Shown: one piece after another, positions 45,999 through 58,495 of the stretch | Layout of the letters: each line of letters starts with the position of its first letter | Position numbering within the stretch: the first letter of the stretch is position 1 | Source: Acephala macrosclerotiorum | Taxonomy: Eukaryota; Ascomycota; Leotiomycetes; Helotiales; Mollisiaceae | Length of the DNA stretch: 64,000 bases | Direction of reading: 5' to 3' | Assembly: GCA_014904845.1 (NCBI GenBank) | Contig: MU119202.1 | Span: 248,001-312,000, forward strand | Position numbers and translations under genes: made by a program | The notes under the pieces: generated by a model | Databases searched by the model: none | Told to the model about the DNA's origin: nothing | Seen by the model: only the letters and a program-made list of their open reading frames with translations

Positions 45999-48900
45999 GC
46001 TGTACGGTATCTCTCGTGTACTAGGCGATTCTGTCTCCAAAGAAATACACGAGCATGAGAAGGTTCTGGTTTTATATGGATGTCGCCATTTTGAGAGATC
46101 TGTTGACAAGGCTGAAGCTTATGGCGGGGTAGCTTTAGTGTGAACTTCTTACCTTTTTTGGGTTGGACTCTACCCGGCTGACTTTCAAGCCTTCTTGATT
46201 CGTCAGTCTTCGTCAGCTGGTCAACTTCTGTTTGTAAATGTTTTGTAATCATCTCTCAAACTCGGCCATGCTGTCGGAATCGGTCCATTCAATCGGCCAA
46301 AGTCGGACCCGACTTGGAACAATGCTTTCGGATCCGAATGTCTGTTCCCTGACACTCTCAAGCTTCACATTGATGTTATTAGACTTCAAATGGAATGAAA
46401 AGGCGATTATATGATGGAGCAGCTTCCTCCATAGCCTACGGAAGAGTCGGCACTCTTTCTCACATCAGATCATGACTCTGCCTAACTGCAATGGCTACTC
46501 GATCACGTAGCGATATTTAGTGCTAGATGCCTTCAGGGGCAGCGAGCAGGAGCTCTAAGAAGGCCTTTGAGGCAAGGAGCAGACTCCCGATGCATCCTTT
46601 ACTTACACTGCGTCGGACTTCTAACCTTCTCCATACTCATATACCATCACATGCAAGCCACTTGCAAGGGCAACCTGTTTGTCGCGAACTCCGACCAGCA
46701 ATCTCTACCAAGTATCGGGAGAGGACTAACTACCAGTGACATGTCGGGAATTATCGAAGCCGACAGACCTTCTCCCATTGGAACGTTGAGATCAAGAGAC
46801 AGCCTACCCTTTTCGCACAGCCGCCTGTCTAAGAAGACTATCCATAAGCTGCAGGCTGAGTCTTGCAATTCTCCACGGCCTGCCTTCCTGCATTCGTATT
46901 GAGAAATCTCAATTCAATGATGCGTTGTCCGAATCACTAGACCGCTTGAAAGCATTGGAGATTGACTCCGTACCAAGCACACTTTGCAATAAGTGATTTG
47001 CCGGGGCGATAAATGCGCTTGGTACTATTCCAAGCCAGCCTCCACGGCAGTGGCCCCCGGAGGGCCAGCGGAGCGTCACTCACTCTCTGCTTCTTCGCTG
47101 CCAATCTCGATCAGACTTCAAGCCATGGCAATGTTATCGGAAGTGGTTCCGTATTGCGCAAGCATACCCCCCACCTTGTTGAGGATCATTTCAAGCTGGG
47201 TTTCAGCCCCCAATTCCCGTTTCTTCTGGAGGTGTAACGGTCTGAGGCTCCTCAAACCCCCGAGATCGTGTTCTCGAAGCACGTTTGATACGCAGTTCAA
47301 ATCCTTGATAGGGATTTGAAGAGCGGAATGGCGGACTATTTGAGCTACAAAGCTTCCCTATGAAGCTATCAAGAATTTTCTACCAAAAGTCATTCGTGCA
47401 AAATCTAGCAAGTTCATATAATCCCCTGAAGGCAGTGAAGGGGTGAGATAAGCTTGAAACAGCAGCGAGGGAAAACTGGTCGCTGGATCATGAACTTCCA
47501 TGTATCGATGTGCGATTTCCGATCGAAAGAGCTCTCTGTACTATTTAAGTATCAGAGCCGCGGGTAATTTGTAAGTCTTGGTAATGCGAGGCTGGGGATG
47601 CTGCATAGAAAACGGTTCAAGATCCTCGTCATATCTGATGATACTCGAGGCACAGATGACCGTTACACATCTGGAATGCGACTGCTACCCACGATTAGAG
47701 AGGATCCGAAGCAATGAAGAAGTGCCTGTGGGAGGCTCGCAAACGGACAAATGAACAAGAGGCATTTTCGTCAATGTGCAACTCAGTCATCGAAATGGGT
47801 GTGGAAGCGAGATAGAAACTAGCCGCTGCCAATCCATGCAGGAGCAAGTTCGGTGAAGCGCTCCATTTTCTCCACACGAGAGCCGCGTGGAGATGGCTTC
47901 CACTCGTAAGGCATCGAATCAGGAGCCTCTTCGAGTTGCACAGCCAATCCAAACCGTTGAGAGTACCAAGGAAGATGAGTTCCGTATCCAAAGTTCCAAA
48001 ACGTGCACGGTCTCTGCCCTACGGCGTTGCCGGCGCCTCGCTTCGTGGTGGGTGCTAGACTGCATACACCAGAGCGTCACGACTGCGACCTCACATCGAT
48101 ATCCCGACCATGACTCGAGCTCGTGCCTTAATTCTGGATGTTTCTCCATTCTTGGCTCATAAAGAGATACGCAGCATGAAGGGGTTGATATACGGTGAGG
48201 CTCTATGCTGCACTGAGGGAGCAAAAGGATCCAATCTTGTACGCTGAGCAAATCAACATAGAATTTGTGTGCCAACTTCAACGGGTTGAGACAACATAGA
48301 GGAGGTGGATGTGGGAGGACCAGGCTGGTTACATTATTCAATATTGCTTCATCAAGGATGCATATGGGCCTGTGCAATATTGCATCAGCTGTTGCATGAG
48401 CACTCTTGGGCTCCTGCTTACCACGACCATGATTTCGGCAAGGGAAGATCGGCACCACCTGCAGGCCTGCTGCACCAAGCTTCCACTGCTCCTTTCTGGA
48501 AGGGGAGCTTCTCCTCGACGCCGTCAGGCCACAACTCCCGACGCGCCGTATCTCCTTAGTACTTTGTTCGACTCGTTTGTTCTGCTCGCTCTCTCTCATT
48601 GCTCCGCCATGTCGCTGATGCAATGTGACGTTCGGCACTTCTGGGACTTGACCTCCCACGTTTGTCACTGGTAGCTAAACCCCTGTAACGCATCGACTCC
48701 ATGTGAGATCGCTGCAAGGCTTGATGCTAGCCACATTTCGGGAGCACCGACACAGGCAAGATGCTAGCGAAGTTATGATCTCTCTAAGGTCCTTACTCGA
48801 GTATATTTCAACATATCAAGAACGTGATACGGTGATTCCTCGCGATGAGTGTATTAATCTGTGCTTTTGGGTTGTGTCTTAATGATCCTCCGCCCTTAAG

Positions 48901-49037
48901 CTTCCTTGGCTTTGCGATTTTCTTATATGCCACCACTGGACCATTATCAGTACCAATGTTGAGGCTTCATTTTACATCGTTACACGACTTGTATCATTGA
49001 CTTGCCAATTGCGTCCGTACAATCACGAACTCAAACC
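45999..49037. other. 3-kb gap without a convincing gene
   Basis: Several frames of 70-250 codons occur (largest 47919-48668 on -), but none shows a domain, signal peptide or splice pattern. The minus-strand frame 47118-47300 is somewhat protein-like (QLEMILNKVGGMLAQYG) and may be a relic. The right end is promoter of the Zn2Cys6 gene. Confidence 0.4.
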
Positions 49038-51770
49038 ATGCGTTCCAATCGTCCTATCGAACGTCATGCTTCTCTCCCGAGCCACTCCACTCCTTTTCCA
49101 GCATCGAATCTGCCCACCGAACTTATTCGAAGAGCATCTTCAGACGATGATGGAAGATCAGCCAAGAGACCTCGGGCGAGCAAGCCCAAAGTAAAGTCAG
49201 GGTAAGTCATCTTCTCCAAGCGATACCCTCAAGTGTGTATTTCTTCAAGGGTCTTGGGGATAGACCATCTTGATTACCATTGTGTTTGTAACTCATCTGA
49301 AATGTCAATGAAGTAAACTAACTCCGAGTCTCTATCCACAGGTGCATTACATGCAAGGTACATGCTTCCAAGAATGTCTCGAGTGATCGGATATTGATAG
49401 GAGAAGACTCGCAGAGTTAAATGTGACGAAACAAAGCCGGAATGCCTTCGATGTCAGAAGTTTGGCCGTCGTTGTGATGGATATCTTCCGGAGCCTTCAC
49501 GGTCCGGAGGGCTAATGCAACTCCAACCACGCATACCTTCGGTGACTTTGTACAGTCCAACCACGTCGATACATGCCACGGAAGAAGAAAGTCGATACTT
49601 CCAAATTTTCTCCGAACGGACAGCGCATGAGCTCTCAGGCTTCTTCGATTCAGCATTCTGGGCCCGTGTAGTTCTCCAGGAAAGTCATAACATTGCCTCA
49701 ATCAGACATGCTGCCATTGCGTTAGGAGCTTTAACCAAGAGCCTAGAGAGTGCTCCAAGCCCAGGTCTCAAAGTCAATGTTATTCAGACAACTGACCTAA
49801 AGCACCATGAGATGGCTGTTCTCTCCAATCTGAGAGCGATTGGGGAACTCAACCATTACATCTCATCTTCAAACTCGCCACAGATACGCTATGCTCTGAT
49901 CGCCTGCCTATTGTTTGTTTGCTTCGAGACATTCCAGGGAAGCTACGCCTCTAGCGTCCAGCAGACTTATGGGGGACTGAAAATGTTGAAAAGCTATTAT
50001 ATGGGCAAACCTGGGTCTCGTCCGTGGATCCCTAGGCGCACTCCAGGAAAGCCAGCTAAACCTGCAAGGAAGGTGATCGAGGCTGCAAAAGTACTTCAGA
50101 CCCGAGAGGGATGTGACAATATCTCGAAGGAGAGATCGATGGTTCAACATGTGGAAGAGTATCTCCAGACCGAGAACACTCCCGACCTTGACCTGGACAG
50201 CAAGCCGTCAATGTACGATACAGAACACATTATGATGTCTCCGGTGTACGCGGTGTATAATTCTCAAGGAAAGCATGTTGGAATTCCAGGGATGAGGAGT
50301 TCCAGCTTTAGGAAAGACCAGCAGCGTCACAAGGATCTTGCCATTCAATCTTCGAGATCTCAGCCCATTGACAGTCCAACCTCGCAACAAGGATTTCCAG
50401 GACAATCATCAGAAGCATTGGATACTTCAGGACAGATCTCTTCAGCTGCATCAAGTCTGGTTTCAACGCCGACTTCATACACTCCTCAATCGACTGGACC
50501 ACACACTCCATCTCCACTGCCACTTGCCCCAACATCCAGTCCATCAGCGAGTCGGAAACGTCCACTTGCATCCCGAAGTCCGACTCCTATTCCTCTGCAA
50601 AACGACCTTCCGATCGAGGAAATTCTTATACAGTCTTTCGTCAGGCTGGACGGACAAGGCCTATTCTTCGGCATGATCCCAGGTATACCACCATTGATAT
50701 GGGATATCCATAAAGTCTGGCACCTGCCCATACCCGAGTCGTTTCCTGACTACCCCACTGCTCAGCGGTGCTGGGACTTCCTCATGGATAGAGCACTACA
50801 ATTCTACCGTCGAACACAATTTAACAACGCATACGCCCCTTCTGCCTGTGATTCTCCCTCCCTGATAGAGAAGCAGTACAAATTATATACCCAACAACTT
50901 GCCGCCTTTGACAAAGCCTTTAAGCCGATCCTAGACCAAGCCATCGACCAGGATGGTACAATAATAAATGCCCCAGCACTTGTCATATCACTATACCAGA
51001 GATGCACAGCAATCATGTTAGCTACCATCCAATCAGACTCCGAAATGCTCTACGACGCCTACCTTGCAGATTTTCAATACATCACGCAAACATGCGCCAT
51101 TCTAGTAGCATGCGAAAAGACCCTTCAACTCCCACGAAACAGACGTTTTAGCTTCGATGCTGGCATCATCCCCCCTCTTCACGTCGTGGCGACAAAATGT
51201 CGAGACCCTATCGTTCGTCGAGAAGCGATCGATATCCTCTTCTCCAGTCCAAGGCAAGAAGGAATGTGGGACGGCGTCTTAAGTGCAAGAATAGGCCGCT
51301 GGATAGCAACCTGCGAAGAAGAGGGTATCCCACCTCCACCAATACCACCAGATCAAAGCCAACGAAAGCACGGATCCATAAATCGAGAAATACAATCGAG
51401 CTACCCTAGTCCCCCACATATCGCAGAAGAAGCTGGAGGTTGGGAGCACGGAAGAAGGATCTCAGAAGTAGTGATGAGTGAGCATATTGGTCGAGGCATC
51501 GCTGAATACGGACCTGCTGCCGAAGGCGGGAAATTACTGAACTCTGCTGGGATCAGTGGACGGATTGTTCCTATGAGACGGAGTGTTGAGGAAGAGAAAT
51601 CGCCCGAGCAAGAGTTTGGGAAGGGGTGGATTGTGCCGGAGGAAAATAGAGTTCAGTTAATGGTTGTAGATTTTCATATTCCAGATCGGTACATTAGGGT
51701 GAAGTGCCAGAGAGTGCTGTTGAGTAAAGACGGGACGAAGGTGGAGCGAGAAACGGTCATTGCGTGGTGA
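49038..51770 (+). CDS. Zn(II)2Cys6 fungal transcription factor
   Basis: Three exons (49038-49201, 49342-49357, 49407-51770) give 847 residues. Exon 2 is only 16 nt and codes for the first half of the DNA-binding finger. The joined motif is CITCKTRRVKCDETKPECLR followed by CQKFGRRC, a perfect CX2CX6CX6CX2CX6C. Preceding it is a basic segment (KRPRASKPKVKSG). A large regulatory region with a fungal TF-like helical block follows (FSERTAHELSGFFDSAFWAR, HAAIALGALTKSLE). A Ser/Pro-rich stretch and a conserved tail come after. Nuclear regulator with unknown targets. The nearby JmjC, BVMO and EthD genes are possible targets if this is a local cluster. Confidence 0.88.
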
Positions 51771-52764
51771 GGTTTCGGAGGGACGTTTGAGAAGAGATGG
51801 AGGGATTGCATCAAGCTTGGCATTTGGAAACTGGTGTACCAATAGGGCATGGAGTTTGGAGTCTCGGTGCCAGCACGATGCCACTCAGAGTGCAGCTGAG
51901 CCAATAATGATGTTTCGATTCAGACGCAGGCAATGCCCAGGAGGCATGCACGAGCGCGGAAATACTGTTCTCGCAATTCGAATTGTGAACGTTCAACTTG
52001 ATGCTGGACATCCGCAATCTTAGGTTCAGAGCGTTGACAGTTCGCTTCAAAAGTATGAAACTCTAGCTGCCTGGATTGGGACATTTGAGGAATCGAAAAA
52101 CCAAAGCGCAAACCTCGAAATGACATTGGGATGAGCACATCTGCTCATGAAGTTTTCAACTTCGATGACGCATATCGAAGCTAACCTGGAAGTGGTGCTT
52201 AATGTTCCGCATTTAACTTATCACGGATTCCCTGTCGGTTTTGAATTTGCAATATTTATTACATTTTTATTTTATGTTTGTTGAGATGCCAGTTCAGACA
52301 TTGAGGCGTACTCTTGATTGTCCCTTCCCACTTAGGAACATTCAAGTGTCAGTAAAGATCAGCCAATTCCAGGACATTGGCCGAGCAAATGTCCGTTTCC
52401 TGGGAATCACGAAATGATTTGTTTCCCAGAGAAAATGCCCGTTTTGAGGAAAGAGAGTTTGGGCCGGAGAATATCTGCTCTATTCGTAAGTTTTAACGAC
52501 TGTATAGCTTGCTGTCCTGTACCGCTTGAAATGTCCCGCGATCCGCCAGACATCCAATGGCTGTCTTCGTCAGCAGAGCTTGATGGGCATTTTTGTGGGT
52601 GACTCGTGACATATGATTGTCCTCGAGTTTGCAAACTACTTCTCGGGGGCGGAGTGAGACACCTTCTCCAGTTCTCCTCTCAGAGCTATTCTTGCTAGGC
52701 AGTCTCTGGTTTCCAGGTACCTCATCTCAGCTCCCAAGGTCCTGAATGGACCTCATGGCTTCCA
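51771..52764. other. Intergenic between convergent genes
   Basis: About 1 kb. Short frames only, no gene seen. Confidence 0.45.
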
Positions 52765-53769
52765 TCATCGAAACCACCAATTGACAGAGGCATTCACGCC
52801 CTCACTTACACTTTTAATGCTGTGCCACCACCCCTTCGGAATGAACAGCGCATCTCCCGCCGCAAGAAAAGCCTCTAACCCCTCCTCATTCGCACTCTCG
52901 CTTATTTTCGTGCCCCAAACCGCCCTCTCAAGCAAATCCCTCTCAGGCCCCTCCATCATCTCATTTCCTCGAAAAGCACTCGACGCATTCTGCCCAATCT
53001 CCATCTGCACCTTCCTAAATATCTCCATCCCAACCCTAGACGGGAATAACCTCACCCTTTTTTTGCTCGCCAATTGTACGAAAAGATTGGGGTTGGGGTC
53101 TTTGTGGAGTGGAGTGTAGGTAGGTGGTATTCCCATCCAGATGTTCGCGTCGTAGATGTCTCCTTTCCCTGCGTCTGTAACGAGATGGGGCGTAGGGAGA
53201 TCGGCCTGCAGTTGTGGTGGGAGATCTGCGATTTGGGCTTGTGCGATGTAGAGCTTTGGTCGAGAGAGGGGAGGAAGGGTGCTGGCTTGGAGGAAGAGGG
53301 CGAGAGGGGCGTTGAAGCGGTGGAAGAGGGAATCGGGAGCGGCTTTCATGATCTCGTTGAGGGCTGATGCTACATTTTGCGTAGCTGCTTCGGTGTCATG
53401 CTTCTCGCTGCCGCCATTGTGTGGTTTAGTGGGTGGGGAGTAGAGCTCGTAAGGTAGGATCGTGTCGGCAAAAGGCGTGAGGTATTCAAGAGACGTTTGT
53501 TGATCGGCGGCTCTCAATGTGTTCTCATTGGGAAAATCTTGACGTTTGAACCATTTCTGTTCTGCTGGGACAGCATCCCCGGACGGCGCATTGCTTATTA
53601 TCACCGGGGTCTCTGGTATGAAGGCATCCTTTCGAAATTGGTCGAGGTCAATCGAATTCAGCGACCGGCGGATTGTTGGGACCTTTCGCAGATGTTGATC
53701 CCCATGATTGGAATAGTAGCGACGGAAGTATCGCGTGACTCCTTTGATTCTCGATATCGCTCTGGTCAT
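52765..53769 (-). CDS. JmjC/cupin-8 domain protein, putative Fe(II)/2-oxoglutarate dioxygenase
   Basis: Intronless, 334 residues. An N-terminal part resembles mitochondrial-type sequence (RIKGVTRYFRRYY). The double-stranded beta-helix then has the iron triad: His222 and Asp224 in YTPLHKDPNPNLFVQL and the distal His316 in IPKGWWHSIKSV. IWMGIPPTYTPLH and DALFIPKGWWHS are typical of the cupin-8/JmjC group (TYW5/FIH-like), so hydroxylase activity is likely. The substrate may be a protein, tRNA or small molecule. Convergent with the Zn2Cys6 gene and divergent from the BVMO gene. Confidence 0.8.
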   Translation of the reverse strand: MTRAISRIKGVTRYFRRYYSNHGDQHLRKVPTIRRSLNSIDLDQFRKDAFIPETPVIISNAPSGDAVPAEQKWFKRQDFPNENTLRAADQQTSLEYLTPFADTILPYELYSPPTKPHNGGSEKHDTEAATQNVASALNEIMKAAPDSLFHRFNAPLALFLQASTLPPLSRPKLYIAQAQIADLPPQLQADLPTPHLVTDAGKGDIYDANIWMGIPPTYTPLHKDPNPNLFVQLASKKRVRLFPSRVGMEIFRKVQMEIGQNASSAFRGNEMMEGPERDLLERAVWGTKISESANEEGLEAFLAAGDALFIPKGWWHSIKSVSEGVNASVNWWFR

Positions 53770-54273
53770 GACAATACAAGTGAGGTTGTCAATTGGGTGT
53801 CAGACATCATCGTCTAGAGAGAATTTGGCGACGGACCAGGCCGAAATCTGGGGAAGCCGACCTTTCCGTTCACTGGCCTGTTCTCGCTCCTTCATCAACA
53901 ACGCCAGCGAGCAACATCAATTGATGACAGGGACCGCTCTTCAAGATGCACAGCAGCGTCAAAGCTGGCTCCCACGAGCCAATTGCGACGCTCTGCGCAA
54001 TGTGTCCCTTTTCGACTAGCTCATGTGCGTTGACGCAAATATGCTTGACTCTTGGGGCCTCGGTTGCTTCGTGTCCAAGCATGAACTAAAATGCGGGGAT
54101 ATGCCTGGCTAGGGTTTTCCGTACGAGTTTGGCACGACCAAGTGTGGGCACCATACCACTAAGAGCTTTGGGTCCAAGGTCGAACCTCTTTAAAACGTGG
54201 ATCGAGCTGCTCAACTTCAGCAAACTTCCTCGGTGACGATCCACCAAAACTAGCTCTATCAAACCTTTAGTTT
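53770..54273. other. Divergent promoter region
   Basis: About 0.5 kb shared by the JmjC gene (-) and the BVMO gene (+). No gene was seen. Confidence 0.5.
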
Positions 54274-56543
54274 ATGATGGCTTCCTTTCTAGATTCTCGT
54301 CCAGATGTTGTGAGTTTGTACTTGTGTTATCTGTATTCTTGTTCTCCAGTTGTATTTGTACTGATCTCTCTTTCCAATGTCGAAGGTATATGGGACTTCA
54401 ATCCGCAAGGATAATGGCTATGATGCAGGAAGTTACACTTATTATCCTGTTGCCATTATTGGGGCAGGAGAGTCGGGAATTGCTATGGGTTGTCGACTGA
54501 AGGAAGTGCTTGGTCATGATCAGTTCAGAATCTTTGACAGACAATCTGGGATAGGAGGAACATGGTGGATTAACAGATGTAAGCTCTCTTCATTTTTTAC
54601 TCTACTCTACTCTTCTCTAGAGAATCCAAACCGGATATCTCCTATCTGCCTAGATGGAAGCTGACAGATTATATGCCAGACCCGGGCGTTGCTTGCGATG
54701 TGTAAGTTCAACAATCACTTCTTCGAGAACCCACACTAAGTCGAAACTTCCTATAGACCTGCGATTTTCTACTCCTTTTCCTTCTGCCCAAATCCGAAAT
54801 GGACTACCTTCTATCCCTCCGGCCCAGAAATCGTTAAATACCTCCAGGGCGTCTGCGACCAATACGAGATAGTAGACAAGTTTCAATTGAACACAGATGT
54901 CAGAGAATGCAAATGGCTAGAGTCGGAACAAGTTTGGGAACTGACTCTCGAACATCTGATGGCCGGTTATGGCGATTTGAGCGAGTACGACCGCGCTGCG
55001 AAGATTAGAGAAAATGGACGAGAATCGGTATACGTTTCAGAGGAGAAAATCCACGCTAAAGTGGTTGTCAGCTGTGTAGGTGGGCTTGTGGAGCCGAAAG
55101 GCTGGCCTGAAAAGGTTCCTGGGAAAGATGGGTTCCAAGGAGAGATCTTCCATTCTGCCAGATGGAGGTATGATGTGGACCTGAAGGATAAGGACGTGGT
55201 CGTTGTCGGTACTGGATGTAGCGCTGCGCGTAAGTCTCTCATTCCTCGGTTCAGTTCTGGCCGCTCTCAACAATTTCGAATTATCCTGCTGACACAATGG
55301 ATCTACAGAATTCGTTCCGCGTCTGACAACTGAATATGGCGCCAAGTCTGTCACTCAGTTAATGCGCTCCCCTCCATGGGTCGTGCCCAAGACAATACCA
55401 CCACTTGGCAACAAAGGATGGGAGAAATGGTCCCCATGGCTAAACACTCACATACCCGGCTTCAACAAAGCCATTCGATTCATGATAGCAGCAGGCGCAG
55501 AATACGACTGGCGACTCTTCGGCTCAGAAGACTACCACGAGAAAGAGCGTCGAAAACTCGAGACCCAACTCCTAGCTCGAATGAAATCCATCGTACCCGA
55601 GAAGTACCATGAGATCCTCACTCCAGACTACGGCGTTGGCTGCAAACGACGAATCTACGACAAAACTTGGTTCGAATCACTCAACAATCCCAATGTTGAG
55701 TTAACGACTCTACCGCTCACTAGCATTGGAGAGAAGACCGTCACATTAGGACCAGGCAGGACATATCCAAAATCAAAAGACACAACCAGCTTAGCACCAA
55801 CCTACGAAGTCACCATCCCCGCCGACGTAATCGTCCTCGCCAACGGCTTCGAAACAACAAAATGGCTCCACCCACTCGACATCACCGGCCGCGGAGGTAA
55901 GAAACTCCACGACGTATACGACGAGCGCGGTGGAGCACAAATGTACATGGGCATGGCACTAGATGGTTTCCCAAACTTCTTTACAATATTTGGTCCGAAT
56001 ACTGCGACAGGACATTCATCGGTTATTCTTGCGAGCGAGAATATGATAAATATGAGCTTGAAATTTATTGGGCCGATGTTGAAGGGTGATGTGGAGGTGA
56101 CGGAGATTAAGAGGGAGGCGGAGTTGGAGTGGGCTAGGGATACGCAGGCAGCGTTGAAGAAGAGGGTGTGGAATACGGGGGGGTGTATGAATTGGTATCA
56201 GACTGAGGCGGGGTGGAACTCGACTGTCTATCCGTAAGTTATGGCTCTCTGAAGTAAGTGACTTGTGCTTATGATTTCTAGGTATACCCAGATCTGGTTC
56301 GGTCTTCGATGCATGTTTCCCACTTGGAGAGACTGGGATATCACCTACACTAGGAAAGGACGAGTTAAGAGAGCTGGAATGCGAGCTGCCACCATCTTGG
56401 GTTTACTGGCTGCGATATCTGGTATTTTAAGATTGAGACGCATTGCGCACGGTAGAGGAGTAAAGGCTACAGTTTCTGATTTCATTCGAGCGGTATTGTT
56501 GCAAGGCGCTGCTGCCCTTCAGATCGCTGGAAACAAAGTGTAA
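54274..56543 (+). CDS. Baeyer-Villiger / flavin-containing monooxygenase
   Basis: Six exons (54274-54309, 54386-54578, 54680-54701, 54757-55229, 55309-56233, 56282-56543) splice in phase to 636 residues. Exon 3 is 22 nt. Motifs: FAD-binding GAGESG starting at residue 38, GIGGTWW, RYPGVACDVPA, the BVMO fingerprint variant FQGEIFHSARW, the NADPH-binding VVVVGTGCSAA, and the second dinucleotide site VIVLANGFETTKW. The protein is expected to insert oxygen into ketones, or hydroxylate, with NADPH. A C-terminal hydrophobic patch (AATILGLLAAISGIL) may contact membrane. The second start (ATG 54377) is in the leader of exon 2. The convergent EthD gene ends 125 bp away. Confidence 0.88.
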
Positions 56544-56668
56544 AGGTGGTAGAGGTGGCATATTACCCGACCATATGGGTGCGGATATCTTGAGTACCTT
56601 CGGATCTTATAGATGAACAAACACTATTACTTGCAGAAGCCACTAACTTTCACCGCCCCAAGCTCAAC

Positions 56669-57440
56669 TCACTTCTCATCCTCCTCTTCATCCTTCTCAA
56701 TATTTGCCCTCACATAGTGCTCTCTCCAAGCCTTCCATATCTGCTCGGGCAGCTCAACTCCAATTCACTTCCTTCCTCTCCTCCTCCTCCTTCTCTCTCG
56801 CCTCGTACTCCCTCCAAACCTTCCAAACCCCCTCCTTTACCTCAATCAGACTCTTCCCCGCATCAATGACCACCTTTCTTTCCCCTTTCACAGTCTGAGG
56901 AGGCACTCTCATAATCTGAAAAACGAGAAGTTGGTGACTATCCTTCAGAGATATTCTAGGGTCTGGGAAGAAAGAAACCTTGAAAAGCTTCAGTTTAGGA
57001 ATGGTACGCACATGATCCAACGCCTCACTAAACAAGAACCTTCTCTCATCCGGAAGAATGACTTCTTTGTAATAAGCTTCTTTCCATTTTGGCATTGGAG
57101 ACGGGCTATCGAGGACAGCCTGGGGTAGCATGCCTGCTGCTCCGTCGAACGTTGAGATGTCAACGGAGAGTGTTACCGGGTCTTTGGAGAAAATTAAGGG
57201 GCCGTGTATCTACGATGGTTTAGATATGTATGGGGTGGAAAAGGCTCCGCTGGAAGAGAGGTGTGGGAAAGGAAATAAAAGTGATTGATTACGTGCCTGC
57301 TCGTAATGTTTAACTCCTGAATGTAAAAAGAAGGGGACGACGAGCGGAGCATGGTTGTAAAGCCAGTGATGATAGAATTGCTCTGATGTGAGCGATGGGT
57401 TGCGCTTTAGGAGACCTTGATCCATAGCATTGATATCCAT
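56669..57440 (-). CDS. EthD-like (dimeric alpha/beta barrel) protein
   Basis: Exons 57440-57297, 57209-56841 and 56752-56669 give 198 residues. The ferredoxin-like EthD signature is present: SLTSEQFYHHWLYNHAPLVV, then GVKHYEQIHGPLIF and DGAAGMLP after the first intron. Fungal EthD-like proteins often act as small dehydratases, cyclases or isomerases beside oxygenases in pigment or polyketide clusters, and here a BVMO gene is next door. Two oddities: intron 1 appears to have a GC donor (CAG|GCACGT), and intron 2 reads almost as a second copy of the last exon. If intron 2 is retained, the protein ends earlier with KEGVWKVWREYEARE and a stop at 56754. Confidence 0.7.
56672..56840 (-). repeat. 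Imperfect tandem duplication at EthD gene 3' end
   Basis: The last exon (GAGCTGCCC... to GAGGATGAG) and intron 2 (GAGGTAAAGGAGGG... to GAGAGGAAG) are diverged tandem copies. In protein terms they read LPEQIWKAWREHYVRA and VKEGVWKVWREYEARE. The donor GTAAAG falls at the copy start. Confidence 0.5.
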
Positions 57441-58495
57441 AATTTACATATGATTCAGCTGAGCAACTTGAAGATTGGGATAAAGAAATAATTTTGAATG
57501 TACAAAGATCTTCGAGGCTTCCTATGAAAAAATCTACGAAAGGTGATGAATATATGGGCTGACCTTTGCCAAGAACATTTGGGGAACACATCTTTCTTTG
57601 CAGCTGCATGCATACTTACTCAGCGAGTTACTAGCTGTGGTCGGCCGCATTTGCAACTTCCAGCGAGCTGCTACTCAATTTGCAATAAAATCTTCTGAAT
57701 TAAAATATTGGCAAGCGATTGCATCTATGGAGGCGTTGGTAGGGTCGATGGGCTAGAGAACACGAATTTGGCAATTGGTACTTATTTACTCTGCAGGGAA
57801 TATTTTTTTACAGCGTGGTCAACCCTATAAATTATCTGTAAAATATGAAATGATGACAGGGACAAGAACAACAGAATTCAAAGAAGTAAAACTCTCAAAA
57901 GGGCATTCGAAGATAGAAACGACTCAGACATGAATGGTGATTCGGCCATCAGTCACAACAATACATATAAAATCAGCAAGGGTGTTTGGTGAAGTTGTCG
58001 AAAGAATGTCCATGTCAATGAACTGTTCGTCAAGGAAAGAACAATTAACGACACGTAAATAGTAGGGTATAGACTTCTCTTCCCGGGTACCACAATTCAT
58101 TGCGATGCTGTGCTATGAAAGAGACGCTATTAAAATTTGGCCCGGGAGAAAGTACGGAGACGTGAGATACATTGGACACACATTTCGGCCAAGGAGTCCA
58201 GCTGAAATTCGGAACTGTCATGGACAGGAGGGTTTGGAATCTTTGATGAGAATGTCTATACAATGTTGACAGCTATTTGGCTGCGTTCCAGCTTCTTGTG
58301 TGTTGCTTTTTTCAGACATTGAAACGACAGGTAAAGATCCGTGGAAGACTCGCGGAAGGAGTGGGAAGCAAACGATGCCCGTTTTCACGTGATATAACCA
58401 GGACTAGGCCTAGACTGAACTAGCGTCAGACGCTTGAACAAAAACGTTAAGATTCTACCTCAGAACACTCACCGCCCACTACTGAGCCAATCAAT
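57441..58495. other. Divergent intergenic region
   Basis: About 1 kb, AT-rich, between the EthD-like gene (-) and CK2 beta (+). Short frames only. Confidence 0.5.

Noticed and set aside
47919..48668. 249-codon minus-strand open frame
   Set aside because: Composition is erratic (Cys, Ser, Arg and Leu runs), with no domain or splice context. It is more likely chance in a GC-balanced gap.
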